Part shown: positions 42,097 through 48,151 of the stretch, piece by piece
Layout of the letters: every line of letters starts with the position of its first letter
Position numbering within the stretch: the stretch's first letter is position 1
Origin: Candidatus Poribacteria bacterium
Lineage (GTDB): Bacteria > Poribacteria > WGA-4E > WGA-3G
Direction: 5' to 3'
Assembly (NCBI GenBank): GCA_022827185.1
Contig: JAJDTM010000061.1
Location: 1-48,151 of the forward strand
DNA: 48,151 nt
The notes under the pieces: generated by a model
Told to the model about the DNA's origin: nothing
The model's database searches: none
Seen by the model: the letters and a program-made list of their open reading frames with translations, nothing else
Made by a program: the position numbers and the translations under genes

Positions 42097-43206
42097 CTAA
42101 CGTAAACTTTCTAAAAATAGTCTTCCAACATCAAGATTGTATTCAAAATCCGTTGCCGACCAAGGGCTGTTATACCCAATGATCGGGACATAACTCTCGT
42201 GTCGCGAACCGTGTGAACGTACATCTGTTGGCTCTATAGTAGTCTCTAACTCGCCGAAAACTGTTGTCTCATCCGCTAATACAAAGATGTCCCCGATCCG
42301 TTCGCGATGGAGTCGAAATGTAGAGGCTGCATCTTCCACTGTGTATGCCTCTTCAATGCCCGGCGTACTTAGCAGCTTCTGGATCGCTTCCGGCGTATCC
42401 GCGAGGTTTTTTAGAAATACATAAGCGGCACCCCCCAAATTGCCGTGATGTGCGACGTATCGATCTTTAATAATCGGAATCGCGCTTGCGGAGATACCGT
42501 TTTCTGTTAGCACACGTCCCGGATCAATTGCGGCAGTTTTCGCCAACATGCCGTGGTCCGCTGTGATATAGATCTCACGTTCCGGGTTGTCGTCTACAAT
42601 GTCACTCATAATTTGATCCAATACTGCGAGATGCTGTTGGGAGTGTTCGGCATCGGGCGCGTATTTGTGTTGCACCCAATCCGTCGTTGAACAATAAACA
42701 AGTTCTGGATCGTCCCTACGCAACGTCTCGCGTACAGCACGAAGTAGCCACCAATTGATTTCTGCGGAGTAAATCGGTTCAACCGGGCCTGCCATCTGAA
42801 TGTATTCAGGCGGTGGTGCTTCGGCAGCAACTGCGATGTCGGCACCCGCTTCCAACATCCGTAACAGCTTTTTCTTTGTCACAAAGAGCGCGGTTTTGTC
42901 TGCGAATTTAGACGCTTTTGCGATTTCAAAGAGCGTTGGTGCGAGAAGAAAACGGTTATCCTCAATAAACTCGCCTTTACCGGTTGCTCGATCTACATGA
43001 TAATTCGTCGTGATGCCGTGTGTTTCAGGGAATGTGCCCGTCGCAATACTCACGTTGTTGACATTCGTAACGGACGGAATGACGGCATTGGCATGCAGAT
43101 AGAACCCAGATTTTGCCAATTTTTGGAGGGTAGGGAGGTCGCTCGCTGCCAGATAGTCGTGGCTACCTGCATCGATACAGAGGATGAGTACTTTTCGTCT
43201 TTTCAC
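42097..43206 (-). CDS. Phosphonoacetate hydrolase-like alkaline phosphatase superfamily enzyme
   Basis: The protein has about 369 residues. The metal-binding start RRKVLILCIDAGSHDYL, the nucleophile region NAVIPSVTNVNNVSIATG with a Thr expected to be attacked, ITADHGM, and a late H-x-x-x-H-E-S segment (RSHGSRHES) are those of the nucleotide pyrophosphatase/phosphodiesterase branch. The T-N-x-N-N signature is that of PhnA (phosphonoacetate hydrolase, EC 3.11.1.2), which cleaves the C-P bond, but other phosphodiester substrates are possible. The start is unclear: a GTG at 43206 (GGAG 13 nt upstream) gives the family-like N-terminus, while a TTG at 43296 is the first in-frame alternative. No ATG is available. 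Confidence 0.75.
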   Translation of the reverse strand: MKRRKVLILCIDAGSHDYLAASDLPTLQKLAKSGFYLHANAVIPSVTNVNNVSIATGTFPETHGITTNYHVDRATGKGEFIEDNRFLLAPTLFEIAKASKFADKTALFVTKKKLLRMLEAGADIAVAAEAPPPEYIQMAGPVEPIYSAEINWWLLRAVRETLRRDDPELVYCSTTDWVQHKYAPDAEHSQQHLAVLDQIMSDIVDDNPEREIYITADHGMLAKTAAIDPGRVLTENGISASAIPIIKDRYVAHHGNLGGAAYVFLKNLADTPEAIQKLLSTPGIEEAYTVEDAASTFRLHRERIGDIFVLADETTVFGELETTIEPTDVRSHGSRHESYVPIIGYNSPWSATDFEYNLDVGRLFLESLR

Positions 43207-43323
43207 GTTATGGGTCTTGCTCCACTTTCTGATGTTTTCGGACAGTCTCTTATATGTTTGAAATGAAATTGTAGCAGCTATCCATGCAAATTGCAAGATT
43301 TTTGGTGCACACCGGATTTTGGA

Positions 43324-43352
43324 TTGTTATTCCGGTAGAAACCTGCTATAAT
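43324..43352 (+). promoter_or_regulatory. Promoter of the HEAT/TPR gene
   Basis: TTGTTA (43324-43329), 17 bp, and a perfect TATAAT (43347-43352), 43 nt before the ATG at 43396. Confidence 0.7.
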
Positions 43353-43395
43353 TGTTACAATCAACTTGGAATCAGCAATACAGCGAGGTCTGAGC

Positions 43396-44049
43396 ATGTA
43401 TAGGCACAACGGATTTTCGGAATTAGCGAAACTGATGTTCAAGAATTCAGGGGACGATGCGAAACTCAAACAACTTCTGAATGCCAACTATTCAGAAGCG
43501 GATCTGGTCACCTATCTCCATAGCAAAGACGCATTGCTTGGGCGCGCCGCTGGCGCTGCACTACGATTAATTGGCACACCAGAAGTAATTCCAGCATTGG
43601 TAGATGCCCTCAAGAACGATGATTCCGGGACCCGCTACAATGCTGAATACGCGCTGTGGGAAATCTGGTCACACTCCGGTGACGATGCCGTTGACGCGAT
43701 GCTTAAGGATGGGAAAAACCTGCTCAAGAATGAGGCGTATCAACAAGCCGTTGAACGTTTCACCACGGTCATTGAAGCGGCTCCGAGTTTCGCCGAAGGT
43801 TACAACCAACGCGCAATCGCATACTTCATGCTCGAAGAATGGAGTAAAGCCGTTCGTGATTGCAAACAGACGATCTCACTGAATCCAAATCACTTCGGTG
43901 CGTTTGCTGGAATGGGACACGTTTATGTCAGACTCGGTAAAATTGACGAAGCCATTGCGGCATACAAGCAGGCGTTAGTTATTAATCCGAATCTTATCTC
44001 TATCGCTGAGGCAATCTTGCGGCTCCGCAGCCAAACAGAAGACAAATAG
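43396..44049 (+). CDS. HEAT-repeat plus TPR protein
   Basis: The 217-residue soluble protein has a HEAT-like pair of helices (about 50-100: AAGALRLIGTPEVIPALVDA-type and NAEYALWEIW) followed by at least three TPR motifs (from about 105; YNQRAIAYFMLEEWSKAVRD, AFAGMGHVYVRLGKIDEAIA). It is a protein-protein interaction scaffold with no enzymatic domain. An earlier in-frame start exists at 43366, but GAGGT precedes the ATG at 43396 and the promoter spacing fits it. The membrane protein at 44059 begins 9 nt after its stop, so they form a small operon. Confidence 0.83.
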   Translation: MYRHNGFSELAKLMFKNSGDDAKLKQLLNANYSEADLVTYLHSKDALLGRAAGAALRLIGTPEVIPALVDALKNDDSGTRYNAEYALWEIWSHSGDDAVDAMLKDGKNLLKNEAYQQAVERFTTVIEAAPSFAEGYNQRAIAYFMLEEWSKAVRDCKQTISLNPNHFGAFAGMGHVYVRLGKIDEAIAAYKQALVINPNLISIAEAILRLRSQTEDK

Positions 44050-44058
44050 AGTCGGTTT

Positions 44059-44856
44059 ATGTATCAGACGATAAGCGGTCGCAACTATTTCCTAAAGATC
44101 TTTTCAGTTTGCATCATCGCGAGTTTTTTGATGTGGATCCTCTATCAGCTGTTGATGCATATCAAACTCGGTTCACCAGTAGAATGCGTCTTCATCGCAC
44201 AAATATGTGTCGTGCTTTTGACAGCACCCTATCTCGCTGCCTACACTGTTGATACCAGTATTCTGAGAACACATTTTAACGCCAATACCGTACCTTCTAC
44301 GAATGGGTTGCTCACACTCAGTCCTATATCTTCTGGACAATGTTTGTTGCGGCAACTTCTGATGAGTCAGATACCCGTGCTCGGTTGGGTGCTTTTGTCA
44401 ACCACCGTCGCTTTATTCGTCACGAATGTCCCAGTTACGAAGGCGTTACAGATGTTGATGATGTTGGGGATTTATAGTCTGTCTGCGGGAGCAGTCGGTA
44501 TGTGGGGATCGCAGGTTTTCAAGGACGCACTTTTCGGCGCAGAATTGGCGACGCTCTTATGGTGTGTTTTGATCGGTAGTGCGTTTTGGCTCAACCCCTT
44601 CAAACGCTATGTGGACGACTTTCAACCCTTTATTCCTCTGGTCTTACACTTAAACCCACTTATTGTTGTATGCTGTATCTTTGAAGGGTTCGATATCTTT
44701 AGAAACCCAGTCCTGTATGACCTAACACCTGTTACTTCTTATGTTTATATGTATCCAAAACCGTGGTATCTTGTAGGCGTATGGCAGTTGGTTATTGGCG
44801 GATGCTGTTTTTTGGGGACATGGCAAATTTTCAGATCTCGCGCGCATATCGCTTAA
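44059..44856 (+). CDS. Polytopic membrane protein, ABC-2-permease-like
   Basis: The 265-residue protein has about six hydrophobic segments (around 12-34, 45-65, 107-124, 132-155, 160-178, 240-258) connected by short loops. The overall pattern resembles ABC-2 type permease subunits, but no diagnostic motif is present and no ATPase gene is adjacent. It follows the HEAT/TPR gene by 9 nt with only a weak ribosome site, so coupled translation is likely. I do not assign a substrate. Confidence 0.6.
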   Translation: MYQTISGRNYFLKIFSVCIIASFLMWILYQLLMHIKLGSPVECVFIAQICVVLLTAPYLAAYTVDTSILRTHFNANTVPSTNGLLTLSPISSGQCLLRQLLMSQIPVLGWVLLSTTVALFVTNVPVTKALQMLMMLGIYSLSAGAVGMWGSQVFKDALFGAELATLLWCVLIGSAFWLNPFKRYVDDFQPFIPLVLHLNPLIVVCCIFEGFDIFRNPVLYDLTPVTSYVYMYPKPWYLVGVWQLVIGGCCFLGTWQIFRSRAHIA

Positions 44857-44863
44857 AAATACT

Positions 44864-44984
44864 CAGGACTTACGCAGATTGTGTCCAAAAGCGATATACT
44901 TACCGAAAAAGTAATAATTTCAGTTATTTAACCCCCTAAATCCCCCTTATCAGGGGGACTTTAAGCGGAATTGCGTAAGTCCTG
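44864..44984. repeat. MITE-like repeat, copy 4 (complete, 121 bp)
   Basis: Perfect inverted ends CAGGACTTACGCA and TGCGTAAGTCCTG. The interior near the right end contains AACCCCCTAAATCCCCCTTA then TCAGGGGGACTTTAAG. It lies directly before glmM. Confidence 0.88.
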
Positions 44985-45006
44985 AACACTATAGAATAAG
45001 GATAAC

Positions 45007-46407
45007 ATGAACAAAACAGAAAAACCGATCATTAGTGTTTCGGGTATCCGTGGAGAGGTTGGTACCTCGCTCGATATTCGGGTCATTACACAATTCGCGA
45101 TGGCTTTCGGTACCTTTGTCGGTGGTAAAACGGTGGTCGTCGGTAGGGACTCCCGCACCTCAAGTCCAATGCTTCGACATGCGGTACTTGCGGGACTCTT
45201 TGCCACGGGATGCCACGTCATTGATGTGGGTCTCTGCCCAACACCGACGATACTACTGATGGCAAAGGCACTGCGCGCACACGGAAGTATAACCATTACA
45301 GCCAGCCATAACCCGGTCGCGTGGAACGGCATCGAATTTGCCGCCGCATCGGGCAACCTCTTAACACAAGTAGAACGCGATGAATTATTACGGATCTACG
45401 AAACAGAAGATTTTGCACTCGCGCCTTGGGACGCACAAGGGACACTTGAAACCCACGAAGACGCATCGGCATACCATCTTGAACAAATTTTGGAATCCTC
45501 ATGGCTTGAACCGGATTTAATTCAAGACACCGATTTGAAGGTGGTCATTGATGCCGGAAACGGTGCGGGGTGTGTGATTAGCCCGTCTCTCTTACGGGAA
45601 CTTGGATGCGAAGTTATCGAACTTAATTGTGTTGCCGATGGACACTTCCGCCGTTCTGCTGAACCCACGCCTGAAGCATTAGATGAACTTTGCCAAACCG
45701 TCTCGGCATCTGGTGCAGATATTGGCTTTGCGCATGATGGCGATGCCGACCGACTTGTCCTTGTCACCGAGCGCGGTGTCCCACTCAGCGGTGAATGGAC
45801 GCTCGCCTTCGTCGTTGATTTCATCCTCAGTAAAACGAAAGGAGATGTCGTCGCCACGGTATCGACCAGCAGGATGTTAGATGATATTACCGTGAATCAC
45901 GGGGTTACGCTTCATCGTACGAAAGTCGGTGTGGGTTGGGTGGTTGAAAAGATGCATGAAGTTAACGCCATCATCGGCGGTGAAGGTACAGGTGGCGTTA
46001 TCTATCCGAATGTACATCACACGACAGACGGTATCACTTCTATTGCTGCAATTATCCAACACCTTGCCGAATCCGGTAGCACCGTAACACAACTTGTAGA
46101 AAATATGCCGCAATACCAGATGTGTCGGAAGAAATTGGAGATCCCATCGCAAGAGGTAGCGACGCGCCTCGTAGATTCCGTCTTAGCGGTTTATGAAAAA
46201 GAGCAGGATGCTGGCGCAGCATCTATCCTTGATCTAACGGACGGTGTTAAACGCGTCTGGAATGATAGATGGGTGAATATCCGCAAATCCGGGACAGAAC
46301 CTGTGATCCGAATTTTTAGCGAAGCACCGACTTCTGAAGCAGCGGAGCAGTTGTGTGACGAGACGTTTGAAACCTTGACCATCTTAATGAAACAGATGTC
46401 GCATTAA
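45007..46407 (+). CDS. glmM: Phosphohexomutase, GlmM-like (phosphoglucosamine mutase)
   Basis: The 466-residue alpha-D-phosphohexomutase has the phosphoserine loop TITASHNPVAWNGIEF with Ser100, the magnesium loop DGDADR (244-249), sugar-binding GGEGTGG (324-330) and phosphate-binding KSGTEPVIRIFSEA. The superfamily includes GlmM, phosphomannomutase and phosphoglucomutase. The downstream yvcK/glmR gene, a regulator of amino-sugar synthesis in Firmicutes, favours GlmM (glucosamine-6-P to glucosamine-1-P, for UDP-GlcNAc). Specificity remains an inference. AAGGA precedes the ATG. Confidence 0.82.
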   Translation: MNKTEKPIISVSGIRGEVGTSLDIRVITQFAMAFGTFVGGKTVVVGRDSRTSSPMLRHAVLAGLFATGCHVIDVGLCPTPTILLMAKALRAHGSITITASHNPVAWNGIEFAAASGNLLTQVERDELLRIYETEDFALAPWDAQGTLETHEDASAYHLEQILESSWLEPDLIQDTDLKVVIDAGNGAGCVISPSLLRELGCEVIELNCVADGHFRRSAEPTPEALDELCQTVSASGADIGFAHDGDADRLVLVTERGVPLSGEWTLAFVVDFILSKTKGDVVATVSTSRMLDDITVNHGVTLHRTKVGVGWVVEKMHEVNAIIGGEGTGGVIYPNVHHTTDGITSIAAIIQHLAESGSTVTQLVENMPQYQMCRKKLEIPSQEVATRLVDSVLAVYEKEQDAGAASILDLTDGVKRVWNDRWVNIRKSGTEPVIRIFSEAPTSEAAEQLCDETFETLTILMKQMSH

Positions 46408-46472
46408 TTGCGTTATCTGTTACGTCGCCTTGTGGGAATAGAACATTTATCATACGCGGAAATTCTGAAGTT

Positions 46473-46501
46473 TTGACAATGTTTCGACGACTTACTATAA
46501 A
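46473..46501 (+). promoter_or_regulatory. Promoter of yvcK/glmR
   Basis: A perfect TTGACA (46473-46478), 17 bp, TATAAA (46496-46501), 27 nt before the ATG. Confidence 0.7.
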
Positions 46502-46528
46502 AAGATCCGCAGTTAGCCTGGAGACCTT

Positions 46529-47755
46529 ATGACTTTGAAACTTGCCTGCATCGGAGGCGGAAGTGGTTTATCTGCTCTACTCAGCGGCATTAAACGTTAT
46601 ACTGATTTGGAGATAGGTAAAGACAATATTATTGATTTAGATAGTCTGGCAGCGGTCGTTACCGTTTCGGATGATGGCGGAAGCTCAGGGCGGCTCGTTG
46701 AAGAATTTGATATGCTACCGCCCGGGGACATCCGAAGGCTTCTGTTTACCTTATCCGATGCGGATGAACTTGCAGGGCTTTTTGAATATCGCTTTTCAAG
46801 CAACGGTGAACTCGGAGGGCATACCGTCGGAAATATCCTGCTAACAGCATTGACAGAACTGAAAGGTAACTTTCCGATGGCAATCCAAGCCGCTTCCCGA
46901 CTTCTTGCCGTCCGTGGTAGAATCCTCCCTGTCACTTTGGATTACACAGTCCTCTGTGCAGAACTCGCCGACGGCGAAATTGTCCGTGGGGAATCAACGA
47001 TTCCTGTCAGAGAGAATCGCGAACCCATCAAACGGGTCTTTTTTGAACCTCGCGAAAACGGAAAAACACATCAAGCGACAGATGAATCTTATGAATGTAA
47101 AGCACATAAAGGCGCGACGGACGCACTCCTTAATGCCGATGTTATCATTATCGGACCGGGAAGTCTGTATACCAGCATCATGCCCAATCTCGTTATCAAA
47201 GGGATTGTCGAAGCGATACAACAGTCGCCTGCTATGAAAATTTATGTCTGCAATGTAATGACACAACCCGGGGAAACCGATGGATATGCCGTGACCGACC
47301 ACGTTAACGCCGTCTTAGATCACGCTAAGATCGCACTTGATTACGTCCTGGTTAACAACCAACCCGCGCCAACAGAGATTATTCAAGAATATGTCCGTCA
47401 AGAATTGGTCGCACAATTAACCCGAATCCGTTCACTTTCGGAGGAGGGACTCTCAATGCTTTATGGAAATACTGCGCACCCGATGGACGTCCTCAACTTA
47501 GCAAAACATATTTCCTTACTGACATCAGAGACAATGCAGGTTGCGGATGCGGCAAAGGTACAGGTTTCGTATAACCATGAGCGGGAATCGCTTGAAGAGG
47601 AAGGTATGAACGTTATTGAAGCGGACCTCATTTGCGGGATGGTTGTAACGGAAGGCGGTGTCGAAATGAACGTCATCCGCCACGATCCCGAAAAGTTAGT
47701 CCGCTCCCTCGTTAAAATTTTTAAAAATCATCCAAAACTCCAAGAGCCAGTCTAA
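46529..47755 (+). CDS. yvcK: YvcK/GlmR-family gluconeogenesis and cell-wall factor (CofD-like fold)
   Basis: The 408-residue protein starts with the family's nucleotide-binding CIGGGSGLSALLSGI and SDDGGSSGRL, followed by PPGDIRRLL, GGHTVGNILL, the IIIGPGSLYTSIMPNL block and CNVMTQPGETDGY. These define UPF0052/YvcK and are shared with CofD. In Bacillus subtilis the protein (GlmR) binds UDP-GlcNAc and stimulates GlmS; in mycobacteria CuvA supports cell-wall integrity. Its position after glmM fits such a role. It has its own promoter and TGGAGA before the ATG. The length is somewhat longer than the Bacillus protein, mostly in the C-terminal half. Confidence 0.92.
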   Translation: MTLKLACIGGGSGLSALLSGIKRYTDLEIGKDNIIDLDSLAAVVTVSDDGGSSGRLVEEFDMLPPGDIRRLLFTLSDADELAGLFEYRFSSNGELGGHTVGNILLTALTELKGNFPMAIQAASRLLAVRGRILPVTLDYTVLCAELADGEIVRGESTIPVRENREPIKRVFFEPRENGKTHQATDESYECKAHKGATDALLNADVIIIGPGSLYTSIMPNLVIKGIVEAIQQSPAMKIYVCNVMTQPGETDGYAVTDHVNAVLDHAKIALDYVLVNNQPAPTEIIQEYVRQELVAQLTRIRSLSEEGLSMLYGNTAHPMDVLNLAKHISLLTSETMQVADAAKVQVSYNHERESLEEEGMNVIEADLICGMVVTEGGVEMNVIRHDPEKLVRSLVKIFKNHPKLQEPV

Positions 47756-47776
47756 GAAAACCGCCGACTCGCGTAA

Positions 47777-47968
47777 TTACGCACGCTGCTCCTTAGAAGG
47801 GGCAGTGTCTTTAGAAGCCATCTCAGAGGCAAATGTATCACAAATCTGGGATAAATTATCAATAAAACGTTCCCAGTGTAATTCATCTTGACGCGCCTTC
47901 GCTATTGCGAGACACAAAGCGGTTTCATATAAGGATAGACGATTTTTGCGTACATCAGTGGATTTCAT
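47777..47968 (-). CDS. Small uncharacterised protein, 63 aa
   Basis: The ORF starts at an ATG with AAAGGGG 7 nt upstream and encodes a charged, helix-prone protein (NRLSLYETALCLAIAKARQD). It converges with yvcK (21 bp between stops) and lies beside the right IS630 end. I recognise no family. An earlier in-frame ATG at 48007 would overlap the IS inverted repeat and has no site. The strong ribosome site favours a real gene. Confidence 0.5.
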   Translation of the reverse strand: MKSTDVRKNRLSLYETALCLAIAKARQDELHWERFIDNLSQICDTFASEMASKDTAPSKEQRA

Positions 47969-48003
47969 AGTTTTACCCCTTTCTGGAATTAATATTTTCA
48001 CCA

Positions 48004-48027
48004 ACACTACGTTTATAGTGAATCCCG
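48004..48027. repeat. Terminal inverted repeat of the right IS630-type element
   Basis: ACACTACGTTTATAGTGAAT followed by CCCG, next to the transposase stop. It is the inverse counterpart of the sequence at 125-146, with an inner CACTA/TAGTG palindrome. Confidence 0.65.
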
Positions 48028-48030
48028 TAA

Positions 48031-48151
48031 TTAATTATACACTTTTATAATATCATCAATAGATGCCTCAGCGTTATATTGACGCCTCCGCTTGATGTTA
48101 GCGAAATCCTTTTCAATCGGATTCAACTCTGGAGAATACGGCGGTAAAAAC
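48031..48151 (-). CDS. IS630-family transposase, C-terminal fragment cut by the window edge
   Basis: The minus strand from the right edge encodes 39 residues up to a TAA at 48031-48033. They include FLPPYSPELNPIEKDFANIK, the conserved DDE_3 C-terminal motif in which the Glu of NPIE is the third catalytic acid of the transposase. The gene runs off the window, so only the last tenth or so is visible. It is in the same orientation as the N-terminal fragment at 1-79. Confidence 0.85.
   Translation of the reverse strand, partial: FLPPYSPELNPIEKDFANIKRRRQYNAEASIDDIIKVYN

Noticed and set aside
1..48151. A 48-kb composite transposon
   Set aside because: The cargo includes housekeeping genes (lepA, lepB, lipA, selB, glmM, yvcK). 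Contig breakage at a repeated IS is a simpler explanation.

Overview
The window reads as a chromosomal contig of an uncultured bacterium, most likely Candidatus Poribacteria or a close relative. This is an inference from gene content: a phytanoyl-CoA-dioxygenase-like enzyme, a DUF1080 protein, large cytosolic WD40 proteins, DapL-type lysine/diaminopimelate synthesis, a reg_prop/SpoIIE sensor, and short intergenic repeats ending in AGGACTTACGCA with a CCCCCTTATCAGGGGG core. No rRNA or taxonomic marker is present. Both ends break inside an IS630-family element (N-terminus of the transposase at the left edge, C-terminus at the right edge, same strand), which suggests the contig stops at a multicopy insertion sequence.

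Layout. 1-4.5 kb: IS630 end, a membrane protein with an internal duplication, a PotD-like binding protein, a rhodanese, then a plus-strand pair (unknown 147-aa protein and a Gfo/Idh/MocA oxidoreductase). 4.5-15.7 kb: a minus-strand block of four tandem paralogous double-propeller WD40 proteins, followed by a PspA/IM30-like protein and a two-domain AAA+ ATPase. The last two resemble an ESCRT-III/Vps4-type membrane-remodelling pair. 16.1-20.5 kb: a plus-strand operon of a membrane-anchored gluzincin peptidase with TPRs and a GHMP sugar kinase fused to a GalU-type nucleotidyltransferase. 20.5-30.3 kb: a 1295-residue reg_prop sensor with a SpoIIE phosphatase, DapL, a phytanoyl-CoA-dioxygenase-like protein, a Ycf48-like 14-blade propeller and two tandem DapB genes. 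30.5-34.2 kb: a PQQ alcohol dehydrogenase, a MoxJ-like periplasmic protein and a di-heme cytochrome c, laid out like xoxF-xoxJ-xoxG. 34.4-41.2 kb: LipA, tRNA-Sec, SelB, two tandem signal peptidases I (one without its catalytic serine) and LepA. 41.4-48 kb: DUF1080, a PhnA-like hydrolase, a HEAT/TPR protein, a polytopic membrane protein, a GlmM-type phosphohexomutase, YvcK/GlmR, a small orphan ORF and the second IS630 end.

Themes. Tandem gene duplication followed by divergence recurs: WD40 x4, dapB x2, lepB x2, and an internal duplication in the first gene. A MITE-like repeat family sits in at least six intergenic regions and in one case appears to supply a ribosome-binding site. The candidates I consider most interesting are the WD40-PspA-AAA module, the pseudo-signal peptidase, the probable lanthanide-type PQQ dehydrogenase operon, the kinase-nucleotidyltransferase fusion, and the dioxygenase whose first iron-ligand motif is H-x-H instead of H-x-D.
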